NCBI RefSeq assembly: GCF_003992065.1
Contig: NZ_RQUZ01000001.1
Coordinates: 248,001-312,000 of the forward strand
From: Veillonella seminalis
GTDB lineage: Bacteria; Bacillota; Negativicutes; Veillonellales; Veillonellaceae
Direction: 5' to 3'
Length of the DNA: 64,000 bases
The notes beneath the pieces were generated by a model. The model did not search any database, had not been told where the DNA came from, and worked only from the letters and a program-made list of their open reading frames with translations. How positions within the stretch are numbered: the first letter of the stretch is position 1; every line of letters starts with the position of its first letter. Shown piece after piece: positions 8,483-18,395 of the stretch. The translations under genes were made by a program, and so were the position numbers.

Positions 8483-9250
8483 TTATAACTGATTGCGTTC
8501 ATTCCATAAAGTGCGTGCCCCAAAGTAGAGCAAGCAGAACGACGATAAACAAACGGTGGTACAGTTGGCTACCATGATGGTAATCTGATACAGCACCGCT
8601 TCATTTGGCATGGCGCCGGCTAAGATCTGACCGGTCATCATGCCGGGAAGGGCGATAATACCCATGCCGACCATCGAGTTCATGGTCGGTAAGAAGGCCG
8701 TTTCTAAAGATTGCACAACAAAAGGATGGATTATCTTGGCAGGTGGTGTGCCGATATTTAAGAGTACCTCAATTTGTTGTTTGTGCGAGTCCAGATTCTC
8801 CTTGAACGACTTCAAGGCCAAAGTGGCACCATTCATAGTAGCACTGACGAGCATACCGCTGATTGGGATAACATATTGCGGCGTCAAAATATCTTTACGG
8901 ATAACAACGAGTAACATAAAGCTCGTGATGCTCACACAGGTGCCGATAACAGATAAAGCCGTAATACACTTAAATTTGCTGTTAAGCCACGGATTCTTAT
9001 GAATCGTACGATAGACCGCAAAGCCGACCATGAGTGTCAGATAAGTTAAGACGAAGATCGGTGACGGGTTTTGAAAAATATAGAGCAGTACATAACCGGC
9101 GATGATTAATTGCACCGTCATTTGCAAAGTGCCCAGCAAGAGAAATTTTGTTTGCGGGATTTTACAATAGGTAAAAATTCCGGCGATTACCAGGAGCAAT
9201 AAATAGATGGATAAGAAACCGCCCAGTTGCATGGAAATAGATTCTGTCAT
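8483..9250 (-). CDS. fetB: FetB-type ABC transporter permease (UPF0014)
   Basis: A 255-residue membrane protein with about seven hydrophobic helices, of the FetB/YbbM (UPF0014) family. Family signs are the GMLVSATMNG segment near residue 133, and the PGMMTGQILAGA motif near residue 203. It is the membrane half of a two-gene ABC system and starts 27 bases after its ATPase partner. In E. coli FetAB exports iron and protects against peroxide; a metal-export role is inferred here from homology. No Fur box was recognised upstream. Confidence 0.85.
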   Translation of the reverse strand: MTESISMQLGGFLSIYLLLLVIAGIFTYCKIPQTKFLLLGTLQMTVQLIIAGYVLLYIFQNPSPIFVLTYLTLMVGFAVYRTIHKNPWLNSKFKCITALSVIGTCVSITSFMLLVVIRKDILTPQYVIPISGMLVSATMNGATLALKSFKENLDSHKQQIEVLLNIGTPPAKIIHPFVVQSLETAFLPTMNSMVGMGIIALPGMMTGQILAGAMPNEAVLYQITIMVANCTTVCLSSFCLLYFGARTLWNERNQL

Positions 9251-9277
9251 AATAAAAGAACTCCAATCTTTTGGATA

Positions 9278-9907
9278 CTATACCTCGTGAAGACTTTTAA
9301 GCTCAATTAAAGCATCGCTGAACTGTGGGTACAGCGAGTCATCATGGGAGATGACGAGGGCTGTTTTGCCATGTTCCGTCATATATTGTTTCATACGCGT
9401 GAAGAAGATGACAGCCGTCGGTGTATCAAGGGCGGCGCTGGGTTCATCCCACATATACACTTCTGCATCGAGTGACAGCATGATAGCGTTAAAAACACGT
9501 TGCCGTTCACCGCCGGACAGGCGTTCTACGGATTGTGAGGGTTCAAACGGTGCGGCTGCAATATAGAGAAACTGTTTCATAGCCTCTTCGTCGGGTGGAG
9601 TTGTTTCCCGATAGCTGTGATATTTTTTGAAATTATCGGCAATGGTGCCGTCAAACAGATAGACTTGCTGATTAACCAGCAAAATTTTGCGACGCAGTTC
9701 CAAAGTATCCATCGTAGCAATATCTACATTATCGTAATAAATCGTTCCTTGTGAAGGGTTTATGGTTGCATTAAAAAGACGAAACAGCGTACTTTTGCCG
9801 GAACCGCTGGCACCTTGTACAAAGGTCATTTCGCCTTTAGGTATTGTTATATCGGGGTAGTGAATCATATCGTTGAAGACTAAGTCTTTAGTAGTAATTA
9901 AGTCCAT
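9278..9907 (-). CDS. fetA: FetA-type ABC transporter ATP-binding protein
   Basis: A short 209-residue ABC ATPase. Walker A is GASGSGKST (about residues 33-41), the Q-loop follows in LVNQQVYLFDG, the signature is LSGGERQR (about residue 128), Walker B is VYMWDEPSA, and the switch histidine is in VISHDD. It is first in the operon with the FetB permease, reading toward 8483. Its ATG at 9907 follows an AAAGGAG-type site. It probably powers metal efflux with FetB. The upstream 600 bases hold no other gene. Confidence 0.87.
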   Translation of the reverse strand: MDLITTKDLVFNDMIHYPDITIPKGEMTFVQGASGSGKSTLFRLFNATINPSQGTIYYDNVDIATMDTLELRRKILLVNQQVYLFDGTIADNFKKYHSYRETTPPDEEAMKQFLYIAAAPFEPSQSVERLSGGERQRVFNAIMLSLDAEVYMWDEPSAALDTPTAVIFFTRMKQYMTEHGKTALVISHDDSLYPQFSDALIELKSLHEV

Positions 9908-10526
9908 AGAAATACTCCTTTCCTCTATATTTTAATTGATTTCGCGGAATATAAATAGTTAAAAATTCTTAAATTTATCATCAGATGGTGAGAGTTGAGA
10001 ATACATTTCATGTTGTTGCAGGGGCGATGAATAAAAGGATAGATTTTAGTATAATTAGTTATGAAAAAGAACGAAAATCGAAAAAGAGATAAATAAGAAA
10101 TACTTTTATTTTAGAAAACCGATTTTGAATTATGGAGTTTATTAGATGAGTTAACCCTTTTATTTTTCCCTGATTCGTGCTATGGTTATGTTTTAAGATT
10201 AGCGTTTACAAAGTGTAATTAATACGATGAAATTCGATATGATTAGACTTTTATTAAGTTGATTACTATTTGAAATTAATTTTATTCGATTTAGTAGCAG
10301 CTATTCTTAATTAATATAGTTAAAGCTGATTTTAATCAAATTGGCGGGTTCTATAATTATTCAATTTAACAGAGACTATATTTATTCAACTATCCTAAAA
10401 AACGCATATATGAGATAACTTTAAATTATAAATACTTTTGTGCGATAGGAATGTACGTTTAGAATGTACAGATTTGATATTTAGGAGTATAATTTAGTCG
10501 TGATATTACGAATGGAGGGCTTTATA
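9908..10526. other. Long AT-rich intergenic region
   Basis: About 620 bases between two divergent genes with no plausible ORF, RNA gene or strong hairpin seen. It is strikingly AT-rich and has many TATAAT- and TTAATT-like stretches, so specific promoters cannot be singled out. Confidence 0.5.
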
Positions 10527-11342
10527 ATGAGCTTTTCGGTGCTTACAGATGTATGTGTCAAGTGTAACATGTGTGTGGCAGAGTGCCCTACAGGATTATT
10601 GGTTATGAAAGAGAACGGTCCGGCCGCAGGGTTTGGCAGCTGTATTTCTTGTGGACATTGCGTAGCAGTTTGTCCTACAGGTGCGATTGATTATACAGTA
10701 ACGCCTCGTGCCGAACAAATTCCTGTTGGTGATTACCATATGCCTGATCCTGAAACGGTAGAAAAATTTTTACGGTATCGTCGATCCATTCGTACATTCC
10801 GCGATACACCGGTTCCCAAAGAGTTGATTACGAGATTGTTGAATGTGGCTCGTATGGCTCCGACAGGTTCCAATAGTCAAGGCGTTTCGTATCGGGTAAT
10901 CCAAAAGAAGGAAACGCTCACGGCTATTAGTGACGCTGTCATGGACTGGATGATCGGATTGGGGAAAGAAAATAGTCGTATGCGAATTTATGCGCATAAC
11001 GCAAAGCGTTATAACAGGACAGGGCGTGATTTTATCTTGCATAAAGCCCCTGCATTGGTATTGGCGATAAGCAAGGATGAATTGGTTGAACGCGGCCGCG
11101 ATAACGGCCATTTCGCTCTTACTTATGCGGAATTGATGGCACCTTCCTTAGGCCTGGGAAGTTGCTGGTCCGGCTTTGTAGAATTTTGTGCACAAGTAGG
11201 TTATGAACCACTGTTACAGTTACTTAATTTACCGGACGGGTATAGGGTTGCCGGTGCAATTATGGTGGGATATCCTAAGTTTAAGTACCACTATATGCTT
11301 GAGAGAGAATCACTGAGAGTTTTCTTTGATGAGGAGGATTAA
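10527..11342 (+). CDS. Nitroreductase-family protein with N-terminal ferredoxin domain
   Basis: A 271-residue fusion. Residues 1-60 hold two [4Fe-4S] motifs, CVKCNMCVAECP and CISCGHCVAVCP. The rest is an FMN-binding nitroreductase fold with RYRRSIRTFRDTPVP and ARMAPTGSNSQG, the usual FMN phosphate-contact region. Such proteins are ferredoxin-linked flavin oxidoreductases of unknown substrate common in anaerobes. An upstream in-frame GTG at 10500 exists, but the ATG at 10527 has GGAGGG at ideal spacing. It ends 4 bases before the threonine deaminase start, so the two are translationally close and probably one operon. Confidence 0.85.
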   Translation: MSFSVLTDVCVKCNMCVAECPTGLLVMKENGPAAGFGSCISCGHCVAVCPTGAIDYTVTPRAEQIPVGDYHMPDPETVEKFLRYRRSIRTFRDTPVPKELITRLLNVARMAPTGSNSQGVSYRVIQKKETLTAISDAVMDWMIGLGKENSRMRIYAHNAKRYNRTGRDFILHKAPALVLAISKDELVERGRDNGHFALTYAELMAPSLGLGSCWSGFVEFCAQVGYEPLLQLLNLPDGYRVAGAIMVGYPKFKYHYMLERESLRVFFDEED

Positions 11343-11346
11343 ACGC

Positions 11347-12561
11347 ATGGCATTAGTAACACTGGAAATGATTAGGGAAGCGGAAGAACATCTGAAAGGG
11401 GTAGCACAACGAACTTCGATGATGCATTCTACCTCTTTGAGTGAACAATGCGGCTGTGAAGTCCATTTGAAAATGGAGAATTTTCAGCGCACCGGTTCTT
11501 TCAAATTACGCGGTGCATATAATAAGGTAGCGTCTTTGACACCGGAAGAACGAGCTCGCGGGATTGTAGCTTCGTCGGCCGGCAATCATGCGCAAGGCGT
11601 AGCTTTGGCGGCTAAAGAATACGGTTGTAAAGCAACGATTTGCATGCCGACCAATGCACCGATTGCAAAAATCGACGCCACTAAAAGTTATGGTGCTGAC
11701 GTTGTGTTAGCAGGCGACTTTTATGCGGATTGTTATGAAAAAGCCTGCCAATTACAGAAAGAAAAGGGATTTACCTTCTGTCATCCATTTGATGATCCGT
11801 TGGTTATTGCCGGTCAAGGTACGATTGGGCTTGAAATTCTTGAAAAATTACCGGAAACGGATGTTATCGTTGTGCCAATTGGCGGGGGCGGTTTAATCTC
11901 CGGCATTGCCGTAGCGGCTAAAGAATTGAAACCAAGTATTCGTATCGTTGGCGTGCAGACACAGAATATGCCGTCCATGAAAGAATCGGTGGCTCACGGT
12001 GAAATCACCACCGTACCGGCTTTAAAAAGCTTGGCCGATGGGATTACCGTAGGTACACCGGGTACATTGACTTTTGATATCGTGTCGAAATACGTAGATG
12101 AAATTGTTACCGTCAGTGAAGCGGAAATTGCGGAAGCTATTTTGTTCCTTTTGGAACGTGTCAAAACGGCTGCTGAAGGTGCCGGCGCTTGTCCGGTAGC
12201 AGCTTTGATGAATCATAAGATTCAAGGCGTTGAAGGCAAAAACGTAGTGGCTTTGGTCAGCGGCGGTAATATCGACGTGAACATGATCGACCGTATCATT
12301 AATAACGGTCTTGTAAAAACATGGCGCCGTGCTTATTTTGATGTTGTGGTACAGGATAAACCGCATGTATTGTCTAAGATTACGAGCATAATCTCTGACA
12401 GTAATGCTAATATTTTGAGTATTTATCACGATCGCAGTCAGCGTGATATTGAAGTCGGTTATGTACATGTAGCCTTAGAAATTGAAACTATGAACGAAAA
12501 ACATGTTAACAGCTTATTGGCTACCTTGTCGGTCAACGGATTCCCGGCTATTTTGCGATAG
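11347..12561 (+). CDS. ilvA: Threonine ammonia-lyase (threonine dehydratase) with ACT domain
   Basis: A PLP enzyme of 404 residues converting threonine to 2-oxobutyrate and ammonia (serine to pyruvate as a side reaction). The PLP lysine lies in SFKLRGAYNK near residue 50; the phosphate loop is GGGGLISG near residue 180. The last 75 residues form an ACT-like regulatory domain. The length fits the short single-ACT class (TIGR01127 type) rather than the two-ACT IlvA, so tdcB-like catabolic use is also possible. The ATG at 11347 follows GAGGAGG inside the end of the preceding gene. An amino acid permease follows. Confidence 0.88.
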   Translation: MALVTLEMIREAEEHLKGVAQRTSMMHSTSLSEQCGCEVHLKMENFQRTGSFKLRGAYNKVASLTPEERARGIVASSAGNHAQGVALAAKEYGCKATICMPTNAPIAKIDATKSYGADVVLAGDFYADCYEKACQLQKEKGFTFCHPFDDPLVIAGQGTIGLEILEKLPETDVIVVPIGGGGLISGIAVAAKELKPSIRIVGVQTQNMPSMKESVAHGEITTVPALKSLADGITVGTPGTLTFDIVSKYVDEIVTVSEAEIAEAILFLLERVKTAAEGAGACPVAALMNHKIQGVEGKNVVALVSGGNIDVNMIDRIINNGLVKTWRRAYFDVVVQDKPHVLSKITSIISDSNANILSIYHDRSQRDIEVGYVHVALEIETMNEKHVNSLLATLSVNGFPAILR

Positions 12562-12650
12562 GTCAGAGAATCCTCAGGTAAAGGTGAGTGTTTTAGGGAG
12601 ATGACACATATAGAGGAGACAGATTAGAAACATAGAGTAGGAGTAAAAAT

Positions 12651-14111
12651 ATGGAATCGGGAAAAAACTTAGAGCGTAATTTAAAACCTCGTCATGTGGA
12701 AATGATCGCCCTGGGCGGTACGATTGGGGTAGGCTTATTTATGGGTTCAGCCAGCACGATACAGACAGCCGGTCCGGCCGTATTATTGTGTTATGCTTTA
12801 TCCGGCGTTGTAATGTTTTTGATTATGCGTATTATGGGTGAAATGTTGTATTTAGAACCGGTACCGGGTTCATTTGCGGCCTATGGGTATCGTTATATTT
12901 CCCCATATATCGGTTATATAACTGCTTGGTGCTACTGGTTTATGTGGATATCGGTAGGGCTTGCCGAAGTAACGGCGGTAGGGATTTACATGAGTTATTG
13001 GTTCCCTGAACTGCCCCACTGGGTATCGGCTTTTGTAGCTATGGCAATTATTGTAGCGGCCAATCTTGCTTCCGTTAAATACTATGGTGAGTTTGAATTC
13101 TGGTTTGCTTTAATTAAAGTGGGGACCATCGTATTCATGCTCGTTATCGGTGCGATGATGATTTTATTCGGCTTCGGCAATGACGGCGTACCTATCGGGT
13201 TCTCCAATTTGTGGGAACACGGCGGTTTTGCACCGCACGGTTTTGGTGGTATGTTGGCAGCCATGTGCGTGGTAGCGGCAGCCTTCCAAGGGGTTGAATT
13301 GGTAGGTATTACAGCCGGTGAAGCTCAAAATCCGCGTCATACCTTAGTTAAAGCGGTAAAAGGCATTGTTTGGCGCATCTTGATTTTCTATGTTGGTGCT
13401 ATTTTTATTATTCTTTGTATTTATCCATGGAATGAATTGGGTTTTGTAGGTAGCCCGTTTGTTACTACATTCTCTCGCGTAGGGATTGCCAGTGCAGCCG
13501 GTATTATCAACTTCGTTGTTTTAACAGCTGCTTTATCCGGTTGTAACAGCGGTATCTATAGCTGCGGTCGTATGTTATATACCTTGGCTAAAAATGGTCA
13601 GGCTCCTAAGATTTTTGCAAAATTATCTAAATCGGGTGTACCGCGTAACGGCATTTATGTATCCATGCTTTCCTTAGTATTCGGGGTTGTGTTGAATTAT
13701 TTAATTCCTGACTCCAAATTGTTCTTATATATTTATAGTGCCAGCGTTTTCCCTGCTATGGTATCCTGGTTTGTATTGGCCGGGGCACAGCGTAAATTCA
13801 GAGAACGTTGGGGCAAAGAAATCATGGATCAGCACCCGTTCAAATCGCCGTTGTATCCATATTCCAACTATTTTTGCTTAGGCTTCTTGGCACTTGTTAC
13901 CATCGGCATGATTTGGAATGAAGATACACGTATATCCTTAGTGGTAGGTTGGTTATTCATCGCCATCGTTACGGCCTTCTACTACGGCCTTGGCATGAAT
14001 AAACGTCCGGTTGTTCACGAAGAATTTGTTCATGAAGACGGTCTTGGTGCAGGCGGCCCTGCCGGCGAAGAACGTGTAATGGAAGAAGGTTCCGTAACGG
14101 CTATTAAATAG
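12651..14111 (+). CDS. Amino acid permease (APC superfamily, AAT family)
   Basis: A 486-residue transporter with about 12 membrane helices. The N-terminus has [20 protein letters not shown], the substrate-binding signature of the AAT family that includes GabP, LysP, CycA and ProY. A TAGGAG site precedes the ATG at 12651. It lies 89 bases after the threonine deaminase without a visible terminator, so it may import threonine or serine for that enzyme; this is inference from position. The C-terminal 30 residues are a hydrophilic Glu/Gly-rich tail. Confidence 0.87.
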   Translation: MESGKNLERNLKPRHVEMIALGGTIGVGLFMGSASTIQTAGPAVLLCYALSGVVMFLIMRIMGEMLYLEPVPGSFAAYGYRYISPYIGYITAWCYWFMWISVGLAEVTAVGIYMSYWFPELPHWVSAFVAMAIIVAANLASVKYYGEFEFWFALIKVGTIVFMLVIGAMMILFGFGNDGVPIGFSNLWEHGGFAPHGFGGMLAAMCVVAAAFQGVELVGITAGEAQNPRHTLVKAVKGIVWRILIFYVGAIFIILCIYPWNELGFVGSPFVTTFSRVGIASAAGIINFVVLTAALSGCNSGIYSCGRMLYTLAKNGQAPKIFAKLSKSGVPRNGIYVSMLSLVFGVVLNYLIPDSKLFLYIYSASVFPAMVSWFVLAGAQRKFRERWGKEIMDQHPFKSPLYPYSNYFCLGFLALVTIGMIWNEDTRISLVVGWLFIAIVTAFYYGLGMNKRPVVHEEFVHEDGLGAGGPAGEERVMEEGSVTAIK

Positions 14112-14442
14112 TTCTGTAGAATCAACGACTTAAATAGGTATATGGGCACTTACTTATATGGGTGGCAGCGTCAGTTGCAGTAAGCAGGTCATATAAATTA
14201 TCAGAAGTATAATCAAATAAAGCCTCACAATAATTATTTTTAGTTATTGTGGGGCTTTTTTATTTCAGGTTTATGTGATAGGATAATAGATAAGCTTGAT
14301 GACGTTGGGGTTTATGAAATTCTTTGTATCAAAATTTTTGGTGAAAAGAGTTTGGCCGGCCGGATTGAGAACCCGGGAGGCACACATCAAGTTTTTTTTG
14401 TGGGGCCCTTAGGGCAGTGTAAATGAGAGAGAGGTAGTACAA
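14112..14442 (+). other. Intergenic region with terminator (14221-14262)
   Basis: AGCCTCACAATAA (14221-14233) pairs with TTATTGTGGGGCT (14244-14256) followed by T's, ending the permease transcript. The remaining about 180 bases before the MetQ-like gene contain short GC-rich palindromes (GGCCGGCC, GGCCCTTAGGGC). No S-box or T-box element was recognised. Confidence 0.8.
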
Positions 14443-15246
14443 ATGAATTTTAAAAAATGGTTAGCACCTGTGTTGGTGGGGATTTTGGCAATCGGCATTG
14501 CCGGTTGCGGTACTGATTCTTCTTCAAAGGAAATTCGTATCGGCGCCACAGCCGGTCCGCATGCGGAAGTTGTTGAGGCAGTTGCAAAAGAAGCAGCTAA
14601 ACAAGGCATCAATGTTAAGGTTGTTGAATTTTCAGACTATGTAACACCTGACAAAGCATTGGCAGAAGGTGATTTGGATCTTAACAGTTACCAACACGTG
14701 CCGTTCATGGAAAACTTTAACAAAAATAATAACGCTCATTTAGTATCAATCGGTAAAACGATCTTGATGCGCATGGGCTTGTACAGTAATAAGGTAAGAA
14801 GTGTCGATGAGATTCCGGATGGTGCCGTTGTGGCCATTCCGAACGATCCGACTAACGGCGGTCGCGGCTTAGCATTGTTGGCTAAGGCCGGTCTCATTAC
14901 CTTAAAAGACGGTGTCGGCTTCAAAGCCACGCCGGCTGATGTAGTGTCAAATCCTAAACATTTGGAAATCAGAGAGCTTGAAGCGGCTCAATTACCGCGT
15001 AGTCTTGATGACGTAACGGTAGCAGCCATTCCGATGAACTATGTAATGAGTGCAGGCATTGATGTAGCTAAACAGGGGATTTTCTTGGAACCTAAGAATG
15101 AACCGTTGGCAGTCATGGTCTTAGCGGCTCGTGAACAGGATAAAGACAATCCGACTTATAAGAAGATTGCCGAAATTTTCCATTCGCCGGCTATTAAGCA
15201 GTTCATTGCCGATAAATTCAAAGGCACGATTGAACCGGCTGAATAA
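14443..15246 (+). CDS. metQ: MetQ/NlpA-family substrate-binding lipoprotein
   Basis: Exported lipoprotein of 267 residues. It has a signal peptide with lipobox IAGC (cysteine about residue 22), then the NlpA fold starting IRIGATAGPHAEVVE. The DLDLNSYQH and IPNDPTNGGRGL motifs typical of D/L-methionine binding proteins are present. Normally it would feed a MetNI ABC importer, but no metN or metI is adjacent, so it works with a distant transporter or binds another substrate. It is a monocistronic unit with a terminator at 15303-15348. The Shine-Dalgarno is weak, GAGAGAGG. Confidence 0.88.
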   Translation: MNFKKWLAPVLVGILAIGIAGCGTDSSSKEIRIGATAGPHAEVVEAVAKEAAKQGINVKVVEFSDYVTPDKALAEGDLDLNSYQHVPFMENFNKNNNAHLVSIGKTILMRMGLYSNKVRSVDEIPDGAVVAIPNDPTNGGRGLALLAKAGLITLKDGVGFKATPADVVSNPKHLEIRELEAAQLPRSLDDVTVAAIPMNYVMSAGIDVAKQGIFLEPKNEPLAVMVLAAREQDKDNPTYKKIAEIFHSPAIKQFIADKFKGTIEPAE

Positions 15247-15576
15247 TTGAAGGTTAATAAATAAATTAAATTGAAGTAAATTGAATTAAAGTAAAGTAAA
15301 TTAAGCCGTGTTGTGATACCGTTTCCGATATTGCAACATGGCTTTTTTGTTTTTTGCGAAAGGTGGGATTATGGCCGTTAATTATAATGGGAATCGGCCC
15401 AATTATAGACTCTTTTGTTGATTTATTGATTGTATTAAATATACCGAATGAAGAAAAATAGGGTATAATAAATAATAAGAGTTTTTTATATTTATATAGA
15501 GTCAGGAAGTCTGTATGGAAATGTAGCAGGCAGAACCTGTTAAATTATTATGAGTAATGGTTAAAGGAGGTTGTAT
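15247..15576 (+). other. Intergenic region with metQ terminator (15303-15348)
   Basis: AAGCCGTGTTG (15303-15313) pairs with CAACATGGCTT (15334-15344), then T's. Upstream of it is a run of GTAAATTGAA-like imperfect repeats (15257-15302). A TATAAT at 15464-15469 may start the decarboxylase transcript. Confidence 0.8.
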
Positions 15577-17790
15577 ATGACCGAGTTAAAAGTAGTAGTA
15601 TCAGAACATGCGGAATCAGTGGTCGGTATATTGACGAAACGCGACGTTATTCGGCCGAATCAAACCGATTTTACCAATGTAGGGGCAGTTATTATTTGTG
15701 ACTGTGAAATAGATATATTGAAAAGTACGCCGGTTAAAGTTTTTGACATTCCCGTATTCGTGGTCCGCACGGGAACCGGGATGGAAGGCTTAAGCCCTAA
15801 CCAAGTATCGCAAGCGGAGGATGCCGTGCTGCGTGATGCCTATGCGGTTTTAGACGATGAGCCGTCGGAACGTGAATTTTACATACGACGTCTTGAAACG
15901 GCTGTTCAAAATTATGAGCATCGTTCATTACCGCCGTTTTTCCGTTCCTTGCGACGCTATGTAGAGCTCGGCAACTCCCAGTTTGATTGTCCGGGGCATC
16001 AAGGCGGTCAATTTTTCCGTAAACATCCGGCCGGTCGGGCTTTTTACGATTATTACGGTGAACACCTTTTTCGTAGTGATTTATGCAATGCCGATGTTCA
16101 ACTAGGCGATTTGTTGATTCATGAAGGCTATGCGTTAGAGGCACAGGAACATGCGGCACAAGTGTTTAATGCAGATAAAACCTACTTTGTGCTCAACGGT
16201 ACTTCCTCATCGAATAAAGTGGTACTCAATGCGTTGTTGGCACCCGGCGATATTGTGCTCTATGATCGCAATAACCATAAATCCGTGTCGCACGGTGCTT
16301 TGGTACAAGCCGGTGCTATTCCGGTGTATCTCGAAACGGCCCGTAATCCGTTCGGTTCCATCGGCGGTATTCCGGAAGCTTGTTTTGATGAAACCGTTCT
16401 TCGTGAGCGCATTGCGGAGCGCAATCTTGAAAAAGCCAAGGCTCAGCGTCCGATTCGTTTGGCCGTGATTCAGCTTGGCACCTATGACGGCACTATTTAT
16501 AATGCGCGTCAGGTGGTCGATAAAATCGGTCACTTATGTGATTATATCTTGTTTGACTCCGCCTGGGTGGGGTATGAACAATTCATTCCGATGATGAAAG
16601 ATTGTTCGCCGCTCCTCTTGGAATTGGGGCCGGAAGATCCGGGCATTTTGGTAACACAATCCGTGCATAAACAAATGGCGGGTTTTTCACAAACATCGCA
16701 AATTCACAAAAAAGATTCGCATATTCGCGGCCAAGTCCGTTATGTGAATCAGAAACGTTTTAACAACGCTTTTATGATGCATGCATCTACATCACCGTTC
16801 TATCCGCTATTTGCGGCACTTGATGTGAATGCGAAAATCCATGCCGGCGAAGGCGGCAGGGCCTTATGGCGTGATTGCGTCATGGTGGGTATTGAAGCCC
16901 GTAAAACGGTGCTGCGCAATTGTAAATATTTGCGACCGCTCGTGCCGCCGATGGTACATGGTAAAGCGTGGGAAGATGGCGAAACGGAAGTTATGGCTGA
17001 TGATGTGTCGTATTTTGCCTTTGAACCGGAAGCCAAATGGCATTCCTTTAAGGGTTACGGCGAGGGGCAATACTTCATTGATCCTTGTAAATTTCAGCTC
17101 ATAACGTCGGGCATCGATATGGAAACCGGCGAATACGAAGATTTCGGTATTCCGGCGACTATCTTGGCAAATTATTTGCGAGAACATCAGGTAGTGCCTG
17201 AGAAATGTGATTTGAATACAATTTTATTCTTGCTCACACCGGCTGAGTCGTATACCAAAATGGATGCACTTATTGCTAAACTATTGCGTTTTGAACAATT
17301 GATTGAAGCGGATGCACCGTTGCAGGATGTATTGCCGAGCGTGTATGCGCAGAACATTGCCCGTTATCGCGGTTATACGATTCGTCAGCTCTGTCAGGAA
17401 ATGCATGATTTTTATAAAGTGCGTCATGTGAGCGAGTTGCAACAACAATTATTTGATAGGGACCATTTCCCGACCTATGTAAAAACACCGCAAGCTGCCA
17501 ATATCGACTTTGTGCGCGGTGAAGGCGAATTGATTCCGATTGCCGATTGCGTAGGCCGTATGGCTCTGGAAGGGGTATTGCCGTATCCGCCGGGCGTTAT
17601 ATGCGTACAGCCGGGGGAACTTTGGTCAGAAGCGGCCCGTGATTACTTTGTGGCACTTGAAGAAGGCATTAATGAACTGCCGGGCTTTGCACCGGAGCTT
17701 CAAGGTGTTTATATTGAAGCGGATGAAACCGGTTACAAACGAGCGTATGCATACGTTTTGAAAGAAACAACCGGGAAAGAAGGGGTATAA
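15577..17790 (+). CDS. Ornithine decarboxylase (Orn/Lys/Arg decarboxylase family)
   Basis: A PLP enzyme of 737 residues with the three expected parts: an N-terminal wing domain (1-110), the PLP core, and a C-terminal domain. The Schiff-base lysine is in SVHKQMAGFSQ near residue 368; NGTSSSNK and DRNNHKS are further PLP contacts. The C-terminal PGFAPELQGVY and length match the ornithine class (SpeC/SpeF) better than arginine or lysine enzymes. It would make putrescine. AAAGGAGG precedes ATG 15577 (the TTG six bases earlier is less likely). Its stop overlaps the next start. Confidence 0.85.
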   Translation: MTELKVVVSEHAESVVGILTKRDVIRPNQTDFTNVGAVIICDCEIDILKSTPVKVFDIPVFVVRTGTGMEGLSPNQVSQAEDAVLRDAYAVLDDEPSEREFYIRRLETAVQNYEHRSLPPFFRSLRRYVELGNSQFDCPGHQGGQFFRKHPAGRAFYDYYGEHLFRSDLCNADVQLGDLLIHEGYALEAQEHAAQVFNADKTYFVLNGTSSSNKVVLNALLAPGDIVLYDRNNHKSVSHGALVQAGAIPVYLETARNPFGSIGGIPEACFDETVLRERIAERNLEKAKAQRPIRLAVIQLGTYDGTIYNARQVVDKIGHLCDYILFDSAWVGYEQFIPMMKDCSPLLLELGPEDPGILVTQSVHKQMAGFSQTSQIHKKDSHIRGQVRYVNQKRFNNAFMMHASTSPFYPLFAALDVNAKIHAGEGGRALWRDCVMVGIEARKTVLRNCKYLRPLVPPMVHGKAWEDGETEVMADDVSYFAFEPEAKWHSFKGYGEGQYFIDPCKFQLITSGIDMETGEYEDFGIPATILANYLREHQVVPEKCDLNTILFLLTPAESYTKMDALIAKLLRFEQLIEADAPLQDVLPSVYAQNIARYRGYTIRQLCQEMHDFYKVRHVSELQQQLFDRDHFPTYVKTPQAANIDFVRGEGELIPIADCVGRMALEGVLPYPPGVICVQPGELWSEAARDYFVALEEGINELPGFAPELQGVYIEADETGYKRAYAYVLKETTGKEGV

Positions 17791-18380
17791 TGGTAACAGA
17801 CGGGTTAACCGAACAGAATGATAACGTGCAGTTGGCAGCTATCGGCGAAGCCGTGACCCAAGCGGTGAGCGAACTGGTGACTATCGCTAAACTGCAAGCC
17901 GGTAATGTATTTGTCATAGGCTGCTCCAGCAGTGAAGTGCGTGGCAGACGTATCGGCACAGATTCAGCAACGGAAGTGGGCGAAACAATTATAAAGGCGG
18001 CTACAGCCGTATTGGAACCGTTAAAGATAAATTTGGCGGTACAATGCTGTGAGCATTTGAATCGTGCTTTGGTTTTGGAAAAAGCCGTAGCCGTTGCACA
18101 TAATTGGCCGATTTGCAATGCCGTACCGCAACTTCATGCGGGCGGCGCGGCCTCTATGGCGGCGTATAAACATTTCAAAGAGCCTGTGGTGGTAGAACGG
18201 GTGGCAGCTGATGCGGCCATTGATATCGGTGATACGCTTATCGGCATGCATTTAAAACCGGTAGCCGTACCGGTTCGTCTGGCCGTTAAAACCATCGGTG
18301 AAGCTCATGTTACGGCCGGCCGTGTGCGCCCTAAATATATCGGCGGCGCACGAGCCGTTTACGATGAAGCATTAATGTAA
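17790..18380 (+). CDS. UPF0340 (YwlG-like) family protein
   Basis: A 196-residue soluble protein of the UPF0340/TIGR01440 family, function unknown. Recognised by IGCSSSEVRG, AVQCCEHLNRALV, HAGGAASMAAYKH and IDIGDTLIGMHLKPVAVPVR, all highly conserved in Bacillus YwlG. The ATG shares one base with the stop of the decarboxylase (TAATG), so it is translationally coupled. The association with polyamine synthesis here is positional only. Confidence 0.87.
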   Translation: MVTDGLTEQNDNVQLAAIGEAVTQAVSELVTIAKLQAGNVFVIGCSSSEVRGRRIGTDSATEVGETIIKAATAVLEPLKINLAVQCCEHLNRALVLEKAVAVAHNWPICNAVPQLHAGGAASMAAYKHFKEPVVVERVAADAAIDIGDTLIGMHLKPVAVPVRLAVKTIGEAHVTAGRVRPKYIGGARAVYDEALM

Positions 18381-18395
18381 CAGCGGTGAGTACGT

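Noticed and set aside
14263-14442. SAM riboswitch ahead of the MetQ-like gene
   Set aside because: The GC-rich palindromes there do not form the S-box core arrangement, and no antiterminator/terminator pair is seen before the ATG.
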